Shown: positions 1-5,070 of the stretch, piece after piece
How positions within the stretch are numbered: position 1 is the first letter of the stretch
Layout of the letters: every line of letters starts with the position of its first letter
NCBI GenBank assembly: GCA_007129695.1
Contig: SKVA01000073.1
Location: 1 to 5,070 of the forward strand
Direction: 5' to 3'
Length of the DNA: 5,070 nucleotides
Source: Spirochaetaceae bacterium
GTDB lineage: Bacteria > Spirochaetota > Spirochaetia > DSM-27196 > SLST01
The notes under the pieces: generated by a model
Databases searched by the model: none
What the model saw: only the letters and a program-made list of their open reading frames with translations
Told to the model about the DNA's origin: nothing
Made by a program: the position numbers and the translations under genes

Positions 1-1
1 A

Positions 2-100
2 TCGGCGATCACGATGGTCATCTTCCTGATCCTCGCGATCATCACCGCGCTCCAGTTCCGCTATACGCGGGTCTGGGAAGAGATATCGGAGAACGTATAG
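2..100 (+). CDS. malF: Maltose/maltodextrin ABC transporter permease MalF, C-terminal end only (partial)
   Basis: Only the last 32 codons are present; the gene runs off the left edge and ends with TAG at 98-100. The visible peptide is a hydrophobic stretch (ITMVIFLILAIITALQF) followed by a charged tail (RYTRVWEEISENV). This is how MalF-type permeases of the binding-protein-dependent transport family end: a last transmembrane helix and a short cytoplasmic tail. The identification rests mainly on position, since a clear malG follows with no gap and malF-malG is the usual order. MalF would pair with MalG to form the membrane channel for maltodextrins. The fragment is too short to show the EAA loop or substrate specificity, so another sugar permease of the same family is possible. 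The stop codon touches the malG start codon, which suggests translational coupling of the two channel subunits. Confidence 0.8.
   Translation, partial: SAITMVIFLILAIITALQFRYTRVWEEISENV
88..91 (+). promoter_or_regulatory. Ribosome binding site for malG
   Basis: GGAG lies nine bases before the ATG at 101, inside the last codons of malF. It supports ATG 101 as the malG start. Confidence 0.6.
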
Positions 101-979
101 ATGGCTGCATCCACCGTGTTCAACCGGCATCGCCAGACCTTCGACATCGCGGGTCGTCTCCTGATCGCGGCGGTCGCGCTGGTCTTCGCGCTGACCCCGG
201 TGCTGCTGATCGTCTCCGCGAGTCTCGACCCGCGCAACAACATCGTCACGCAGAGCATCATCCCACCGGGAGCGAGCCTCAAGAATTACCAGGCGCTGTT
301 TGCGAGCAGCATCCATCCGTACGGCATCTGGTTCTGGAACACGCTCAAGATATCGGTGATCTCATCGGTGCTGACCGTGCTGATCTGTTCGATCAGCGCG
401 TACGCATTCTCCCGCTTCAGGTTCAAGGGCCGACGCGGACTGTTGCTGAGTGTCTTTCTCATTCAGGTCTTCCCGAACTCTCTGACGATGGTAGCGACCT
501 TTCTGCTGATCCAGGCGATTGGGCTCTTTCTGCCGTCGTTTGGCCTGAACAGCCACGGCGGACTGATCCTGATCTACCTGGGCGGCGCGATGGGGATCAA
601 CACATGGCTGATGAAGGGCTACTTCGACTCGGTTCCAAGAAGCCTGGACGAATCGGCACGAATCGACGGTGCGTCGAACTGGCAGATCTACTGGCGCGTG
701 ATCCTTCCGGTCGTCCGGCCGATCCTGACCGTCGTCGCGCTGATCTCGTTCATCGCCGCGTACTCCGACTTCCTGATTCCGCAGATCGTGCTGCAGGACA
801 CGCGACAGTTCACGATCGCGGTGGGGCTTACGCTCTTCGTCCGGGCCGGTGAGTACAGTCGCAACTGGGGCATCTTCGCCGCGGGTGCGCTGATCGGCGC
901 TGTTCCGGTCGTAACGCTCTACCTGTTCCTGCAGAAGTTCCTGGTCCGCGGGCTGACCTCCGGAGCGGTCAAAGGATAA
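101..979 (+). CDS. malG: Maltose/maltodextrin ABC transporter permease MalG
   Basis: This is an inner-membrane subunit of the maltose/maltodextrin ABC importer, which forms a channel with MalF and is driven by a MalK-type ATPase. At 292 residues it is almost the length of E. coli MalG (296). Six hydrophobic segments can be seen at about residues 17-41, 80-103, 114-137, 153-171, 208-230 and 256-280. The cytoplasmic EAA loop that docks on the ATPase is at about 183-207: E184-S-A, D189-G190, and P203 at the end, with Ser replacing the middle Ala. Several stretches match my recollection of MalG closely: GLNSHGG near 148-154, MKGYF at 171-175, SFIAA at 216-220, and the C-terminal GLTSGAVKG (E. coli ends GLTAGGVKG). 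The start is fixed by GGAG upstream and by abutment to the malF stop. The GH57 gene begins three bases after the TAA. No binding protein or ATPase gene is in the window; they should lie upstream or elsewhere. The family call is secure, while the exact sugar is inferred from the similarity and the neighbours. Confidence 0.95.
   Translation: MAASTVFNRHRQTFDIAGRLLIAAVALVFALTPVLLIVSASLDPRNNIVTQSIIPPGASLKNYQALFASSIHPYGIWFWNTLKISVISSVLTVLICSISAYAFSRFRFKGRRGLLLSVFLIQVFPNSLTMVATFLLIQAIGLFLPSFGLNSHGGLILIYLGGAMGINTWLMKGYFDSVPRSLDESARIDGASNWQIYWRVILPVVRPILTVVALISFIAAYSDFLIPQIVLQDTRQFTIAVGLTLFVRAGEYSRNWGIFAAGALIGAVPVVTLYLFLQKFLVRGLTSGAVKG
971..976 (+). promoter_or_regulatory. Ribosome binding site for the GH57 gene
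   Basis: AAAGGA, formed by the last two malG sense codons, sits six bases before ATG 983. This favours ATG 983 over the in-frame ATG at 998, which would also remove most of the signal peptide n-region. Confidence 0.6.
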
Positions 980-982
980 GCC

Positions 983-1048
983 ATGAAGCCTTCGTCGATG
1001 GTACTCGCGGTAATCGTCGCCGCCGTCGTTCTTGCATTCGGCGCCTGC
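983..1048 (+). other. Signal peptide with probable lipoprotein box (GH57 protein residues 1-22)
   Basis: The first 22 residues have a single Lys (K2), a hydrophobic core from about M6 to F19, and then G20-A21-C22. A Cys directly after small residues at the end of the core is the lipoprotein signal pattern, and C22 would be the lipidated first residue of the mature protein. Phe at -3 and Gly at -2 are not the textbook L-A/S-G/A-C box but fit the looser boxes described for spirochaetes. Cleavage by signal peptidase I near the same place, giving a soluble exported protein, is the alternative. Either way the enzyme should leave the cytoplasm. Confidence 0.7.
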
Positions 1049-4000
1049 GTCGGCACTCCGTCACAACGGCCGGCTGAAGACGTACTCTACGTGAACCTGA
1101 TGTGGCACCAGCATCAGCCGCTCTACTTCCAGGACCCCGACACCGGAGTCTACAGCAGACCGTGGGTCCGCGTGCACGCGACAAAGAGCTACTACGACAT
1201 GGCGGCGATTCTACGCGATTATCCCGACGTAAGGGCGACGTTCAACCTGACGCCGGTGCTGCTGCGGCAGCTCAACGACTTCATCGACGGAGCGAAGGAC
1301 ATCTACTGGGTGCTCGCTTTGAAGCATCCGAGCGAGCTGTCGCCCGAAGAGAAGCAGTTCATCCTGGAGCGCTTCTTCGACGCGAATCACACGAACATGA
1401 TCGGGAAGTTCCCTCGGTACACCGAGCTCCTCAGGCGAAAGGAGCAGATCGATACGCGGACGGCCGAAGGTATTGCGGCGTTCAGTGAGCAGGACTACAT
1501 GGATCTGCAGGTCTTCTTCAACCTGGTCTGGTTCGACCCCGACTTCCTCGCCAAGCCACCGCTCGCCGATCTGGTCGCCCGCGGTGGCGACTTCAGACAG
1601 GAAGACAAGGCAGCCCTGTTCGCAAAGGCGCACGACGTGATGACGCGTGTGGTTCCCATCCACCGCGAGCTCCAGGATGCCCGGCAGATCGAGGTCACGA
1701 CGACACCGTACGCGCACCCGATCCTGCCGCTGATCTTCAGCACGAACATCGCATCGCGCAACGATCCAACGGCCGAGCTCCCGAACGAGTTCTACTTCCC
1801 GAACGACGCGGTCGCGCACCTGGAACGAAGCGTAGAGATCTACCGCGACACCTTCGGGCGAGACCCCGTGGGACTCTGGCCGGCCGAAGGCGCGGTCGCG
1901 CAGGAGATCGTCAAGATGGTCGGCGACGCCGGCTATCGATGGATGGCATCGGGTGAGCACGTGCTCGCGCGAAGCCTCGGTATCGACGGTTTTGGTCGTG
2001 ACTCGCGCGACGTCGTCATCGATGCCGACGCGCTCTACCGCCCATACATCGTACAGCCGGCTCGCGGCGAACCCGTCGCGATCGTGTTTCGCGACCTGCG
2101 ACTCTCCGACCTGATCGGGTTCGAGTACTCGGGGACCCCCGGTGAGGCCGCCGCCGCGGACCTGATGCGCCGACTTGAAGAGATCCGGCAGCGTCTCAAG
2201 ACGCAGCCCGGCGCCGAAGGACCGCATCTGGTCAGCATCATCCTGGACGGTGAGAACGCGTGGGAGCACTACCCGAACGACGGCAAGGAGTTCCTTCACG
2301 CGCTCTACCGCAACCTCAGCGAAACACCGACGATTCGTACGATCACCGTCAGCGAGTTCATCGACCGGTACCCCGATCAACGCCGGATCGAACGGCTGTG
2401 GCCCGGTTCCTGGTTCTCCCCCGACTTCGCGACGTGGATCGGCGAGCCGGAAGAAACCAGGGCGTGGAACCTGCTCGGCGAGGTACGCAATCACCTCGCA
2501 CTCTACGATATGCGTAACCGCCGCACGACCACTCCCGAGCGGCTCGAACGGGCGCTCGACTCGATGTACCTGGCGCAGGGATCGGACTGGTTCTGGTGGT
2601 TCGGAGACGACCAGGACTCGGGCCAGGACGAGTACTTCGACGAGGCGTTTCGCGAACTGCTGAAGAACGTCTACCGGGCGCTCGGAGATCCGATTCCGGT
2701 CTCCCTGAGCGTTCCGATCATCCCGGAGAGGCCGGCTCCGCCGGATCGGCGGCCAACAGCGCTGTTCACGCCCGTGATCGACGGCGTGCGCGACGACGCG
2801 TGGGAGAACGCGGGGTACTACCGCAATGTCGGTGGCGTCCAGGCGCGTGCTGCCGACGTGCTGTCGACCGTATCGTACGGCTTTGACACCGAGTCGTTCC
2901 ACATGCTTGTTGAGTCGTCGGTTCCGTTACAGCAGGCGCTCACGCAGGGCGCGGTGCACGTCTACATCGGCTACCCTGGTCAGATCGCCGGCAGGCCGTT
3001 CGCCGACGCACCCGGCAACCGCCTGATCGGGTTCGATGCCGCGCTCTACCTGGACATAAGCCGATCCGGCGTAGAACTGCGTCGCGCGGCTCGCGATGGA
3101 ACCTGGGCCACCGACTCGACGCGGGTACCGGCCGGATTCGCCGACCGCGCGGTGGAACTGTCGGTACCGCTGTCCGCGTTCGGTGACCTTGAGGCCGGCG
3201 ACGAGCTGTCGTTTGTCGCATTGGTCGTGGAGCCTGCGGGCGTCGTCGATGCGGTTCCGACCGGCGGATCCGGGCGCACCAATCTGCCGGAGCTCGGTGG
3301 CGGCGTGCCGATCCTGATCGTGGACGATCCGGTCGGCGACGATCGCGGGCCCGGAACGTACGTGTACCCGACCGATCGGGTGTTTGCTCCCGGCGTGTTC
3401 GATATGCAACGGTTCATCGTCGAACGCGAAGAGCGCTACCTGAAGTTCACGATCGACCTGGTCGGGCCGATCCAGAACCACTGGGGATCCGGAATCAACC
3501 TGTCGCTGCAGACGATCGACATCTACATCGACACCGACCCGGGCGCGGCGACCGGTGCACGGATGCTGCTCGAAGGGCGCAACGCCGCGTTGCCTCCCGA
3601 CTACGGTTGGGAGTACGCGCTCTGGATCGAAGGTTGGCACCAGCGGATACTCGTTCCCGCCGATCGGTCGGATCCTGCGTCGCCACCGGTCGAGCTGCCT
3701 GGTTCTCCGCTGCGCGTGCGCGTCGACGCCGACGCCGGTCGCGTGATCGTGCGCATGCCGATCGAACTGCTGCCCGCAGAGAGCGACCCGGCCGATTTCG
3801 GCTACACCGCGGTGGTCTTGAGCCAGGAAGGATTCCCTTCGGCCGGTGTTCGTCGCGTCCGCAACGTCGCAGAGCGACCCGCTCAGTGGACGCTCGGCGG
3901 CGCGCGCCCGGGAATCAACAATACCCGCATCATCGACATGGCCGTGCCCGCCGACGCCGGAGTCACGCAGGAAGAGCTCCTGTCGGACTTCACGCCGATC

Positions 4001-4069
4001 ACCGGCAGGCCGATCGACTCGCTCGGCCCCGATGACTTCCCGCGCGCGTACGTGAACACGGTCGACTGA
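983..4069 (+). CDS. Exported GH57 amylopullulanase-like glycoside hydrolase with DOMON-like and glucodextranase-type C-terminal modules
   Basis: A 1028-residue exported enzyme predicted to hydrolyse alpha-1,4 and/or alpha-1,6 links in starch, pullulan or similar glucans outside the membrane. After the signal peptide (1-22), the GH57 catalytic region covers roughly 34-565. The five conserved regions are visible: W41-H-Q-H-Q-P46; E237-V-T-T-T with H245-P; W299-P-A-E302 (E302 the expected nucleophile); L-D422-G-E-N (D422 the expected acid/base); and D535-WFWWFGDDQDSGQD. These match, from memory, Thermococcus/Pyrococcus amylopullulanases (WHQHQP, VPYAHP, AAES, LDGEN, SDWFWW) better than the GH57 4-alpha-glucanotransferases or branching enzymes. 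A Pro-rich linker (about 577-592) leads to a beta-rich module (about 593-750) opening with IDG-x3-DAW, like DOMON/CBM9-type domains. A Gly-rich linker (about 751-774) precedes a module at about 778-1010 (DPVGDDRGPGTYVYP at 782-796, WGSG, LQTIDIYID, GRNA) that resembles the C-terminal domain of glucodextranase. No S-layer repeats or Ser/Thr-rich linker are seen. The gene sits three bases after malG and overlaps the next gene by one base. Family and catalytic competence are well supported; exact bond specificity and the middle module are inference. Confidence 0.92.
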   Translation: MKPSSMVLAVIVAAVVLAFGACVGTPSQRPAEDVLYVNLMWHQHQPLYFQDPDTGVYSRPWVRVHATKSYYDMAAILRDYPDVRATFNLTPVLLRQLNDFIDGAKDIYWVLALKHPSELSPEEKQFILERFFDANHTNMIGKFPRYTELLRRKEQIDTRTAEGIAAFSEQDYMDLQVFFNLVWFDPDFLAKPPLADLVARGGDFRQEDKAALFAKAHDVMTRVVPIHRELQDARQIEVTTTPYAHPILPLIFSTNIASRNDPTAELPNEFYFPNDAVAHLERSVEIYRDTFGRDPVGLWPAEGAVAQEIVKMVGDAGYRWMASGEHVLARSLGIDGFGRDSRDVVIDADALYRPYIVQPARGEPVAIVFRDLRLSDLIGFEYSGTPGEAAAADLMRRLEEIRQRLKTQPGAEGPHLVSIILDGENAWEHYPNDGKEFLHALYRNLSETPTIRTITVSEFIDRYPDQRRIERLWPGSWFSPDFATWIGEPEETRAWNLLGEVRNHLALYDMRNRRTTTPERLERALDSMYLAQGSDWFWWFGDDQDSGQDEYFDEAFRELLKNVYRALGDPIPVSLSVPIIPERPAPPDRRPTALFTPVIDGVRDDAWENAGYYRNVGGVQARAADVLSTVSYGFDTESFHMLVESSVPLQQALTQGAVHVYIGYPGQIAGRPFADAPGNRLIGFDAALYLDISRSGVELRRAARDGTWATDSTRVPAGFADRAVELSVPLSAFGDLEAGDELSFVALVVEPAGVVDAVPTGGSGRTNLPELGGGVPILIVDDPVGDDRGPGTYVYPTDRVFAPGVFDMQRFIVEREERYLKFTIDLVGPIQNHWGSGINLSLQTIDIYIDTDPGAATGARMLLEGRNAALPPDYGWEYALWIEGWHQRILVPADRSDPASPPVELPGSPLRVRVDADAGRVIVRMPIELLPAESDPADFGYTAVVLSQEGFPSAGVRRVRNVAERPAQWTLGGARPGINNTRIIDMAVPADAGVTQEELLSDFTPITGRPIDSLGPDDFPRAYVNTVD

Positions 4070-4071
4070 TG
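4067..4071 (+). promoter_or_regulatory. TGATG stop-start overlap (translational coupling)
   Basis: The TGA of the GH57 gene (4067-4069) shares its A with the ATG of the GH13 gene (4069-4071). The 20 bases before it contain no clear Shine-Dalgarno sequence, so translation of the GH13 gene probably relies on ribosomes terminating at the GH57 stop. Confidence 0.6.
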
Positions 4072-5070
4072 CCCGGCGTCTTCGATCCCCCGGCGGCTGA
4101 TCGCACGAACGAACCCGACTGGTGGCGCACGGTCCATTCGGACACCGTTGAACCGTATCTGATCGCTGAAGGTGTTTCAGACCGGCCCGCAGCCGCCGCG
4201 GGAGCGTTGGCTCGGGCGATCCAGATCACGCTCCGCGTGTCGGCGACCGCTCCCGTCGCGAGGGTGTTCGTCCGCGCGATTATCGACGGGATCGACCACC
4301 ATGTGCCTGCCGATCGCATCGTGATCGGCCCAGCGTTCGCCGGATACCGCGCGGAACTCACGCTGACTGCGCCGGCGACCCGCTATCACTTCTTGCTCGT
4401 CACCCCGGATTCGCAGACGCTCTACTACGATCGTCGTGGCGTCCACACGATCTACCCGAACGAAGATCACGACTTCACCTTCGACCCACGCCATCGCGTC
4501 CCGCAGTGGGTTCGGTCGTCGGTGTTCTACCAGATCTTCCCCGACCGGTTCTGCCGCGGTGATCGGTCGCTCGGCGTCGGCACGGGCGAGATAACGCGCG
4601 GAGCATTCGCAAGCAGGGAGATGGAGTGGACCGATGCACCGCTCGCCTACCCGCAGGGGGGGTCGCTCGACTTCTTCAACGGTGATCTACCCGGCATTGC
4701 GTCAAAGCTCGACTATCTGCAGGAACTTGGCGTCAACGCGCTCTACCTGACGCCCATCTTCACCGCGAAGACGAACCACCGCTACGACTGTATCGACTAC
4801 TTCAGCGTCGACCGGCACCTTGGCGGTGATGCGGCACTCGCTGCGCTGTGCGAGGAGGTCCACCGCAGAGGCATGCGGATCATCCTGGATGTTTCGATCA
4901 ACCACATCGGTGTCGAGCATCCGTGGGCGAAGAGCGCAGAGATCGACGACGTGATCGCACGCACACCCGATGGGAGTCCGGTCCACTGGGCGGGGGTACC
5001 CGAGCTTCTCAAGCTCGACTACTCGGCCGAACGGCTGCGCGACCGCATCTATCGCGACGACGACGCGGTC
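4069..5070 (+). CDS. GH13 MalZ-like maltodextrin glucosidase / neopullulanase-type enzyme (partial, 3' end missing)
   Basis: An open frame of 334 codons runs off the right edge. It has no signal peptide, so it is probably cytoplasmic and trims imported maltodextrins. Residues about 25-140 form a beta-rich N-terminal domain of the kind found in neopullulanases, cyclomaltodextrinases and MalZ (CBM34-like). The GH13 barrel begins near W147 with V152-FYQIFPDRF161, then NGDL (204-207), the region G221-VNALYLTPIF231, and N236-H-R-Y-D240. GH13 conserved region I is D274-VSIN-H279. The stretch GGDAALAAL...RGMRIILD and L314-KLDY318 closely parallel E. coli MalZ as I recall it (GGDGALLRL, LGMRLVLD, PKLDY), which favours the MalZ-type subfamily. 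The window ends a little before the region carrying the nucleophile Asp, so catalytic residues cannot be confirmed. The start at ATG 4069 is chosen from the 1-nt overlap with the GH57 gene; the next in-frame ATG (4621) would delete the N-terminal domain and the barrel start. Neopullulanase or cyclomaltodextrinase activity remains possible. Confidence 0.9.
   Translation, partial: MPGVFDPPAADRTNEPDWWRTVHSDTVEPYLIAEGVSDRPAAAAGALARAIQITLRVSATAPVARVFVRAIIDGIDHHVPADRIVIGPAFAGYRAELTLTAPATRYHFLLVTPDSQTLYYDRRGVHTIYPNEDHDFTFDPRHRVPQWVRSSVFYQIFPDRFCRGDRSLGVGTGEITRGAFASREMEWTDAPLAYPQGGSLDFFNGDLPGIASKLDYLQELGVNALYLTPIFTAKTNHRYDCIDYFSVDRHLGGDAALAALCEEVHRRGMRIILDVSINHIGVEHPWAKSAEIDDVIARTPDGSPVHWAGVPELLKLDYSAERLRDRIYRDDDAV

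Noticed and set aside
1..979. Very frequent GATC tetramers in the permease genes, which might suggest a methylation-dependent control region.
   Set aside because: Most arise from Leu-Ile (CTG-ATC) and Ile-containing codon pairs in membrane helices, so they are explained by coding.
2729..2756. Imperfect inverted repeat of GGCCGGC/GCCGG/CGGCGGCC type that could form a hairpin.
   Set aside because: It lies in the Pro/Arg-rich linker codons of the GH57 gene, has no T-run, and is expected by chance in a GC-rich Pro-rich stretch; not a terminator.
1211..2902. A 563-codon open frame on the minus strand opposite the GH57 catalytic domain.
   Set aside because: Long antisense frames are common opposite GC-rich genes. 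The plus-strand frame encodes all GH57 motifs, and the antisense product is rich in Arg, Val and Asp with no recognisable domain.
2927..3640. A 237-codon minus-strand open frame, plus several plus-strand frames of 60-160 codons inside the GH57 gene.
   Set aside because: They lie wholly within the GH57 coding region, and their translations are low-complexity Arg/Ser/Pro-rich products typical of shadow frames.
4069..5070. Minus-strand open frames of 71-120 codons (for example 3999-4361, 4177-4494 and 4702-4986).
   Set aside because: The plus strand here encodes a clear GH13 enzyme with ordered family motifs, so these are antisense shadows.

Overview
The window is one tightly packed plus-strand operon segment for maltodextrin/starch use, from a GC-rich bacterium. 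It holds four genes with essentially no intergenic DNA: the last codons of a MalF-type ABC permease (ends at 100), a complete MalG permease (101-979), a complete 1028-residue exported GH57 amylopullulanase-like enzyme (983-4069), and the 5' two-thirds or less of a cytoplasmic GH13 alpha-glucosidase/neopullulanase resembling MalZ (4069 to beyond the right edge). Junctions are a direct stop-start abutment, a 3-nt gap and a 1-nt overlap, so all four are probably on one transcript. Its promoter lies upstream of the window and its terminator downstream.

Functional reading: the GH57 protein has a short signal peptide with a lipoprotein-like cysteine, so it should act outside the cytoplasmic membrane on branched glucans (starch, pullulan, glycogen-like polymer). 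The released maltodextrins would enter through MalF-MalG, with a binding protein and ATPase expected outside the window. The MalZ-like enzyme would then cut them to glucose or short sugars inside. The gene order follows that capture, import and breakdown logic.

Organism: base composition is high in G+C, with G/C-ending codons throughout all four genes and no compositional break. The relaxed lipobox (A-F-G-A-C) and the exported GH57 next to mal transport genes would fit a GC-rich spirochaete, but this is a weak guess; other Gram-negative bacteria or related lineages are not excluded.

The most notable item is the GH57 protein: a catalytic domain of the kind best known from Thermococcales amylopullulanases, followed by two beta-sandwich-type modules, the second like the C-terminal domain of glucodextranase, in a bacterial malFG operon. 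I found no sign of CRISPR, mobile elements, RNA genes or a wholly new system here.
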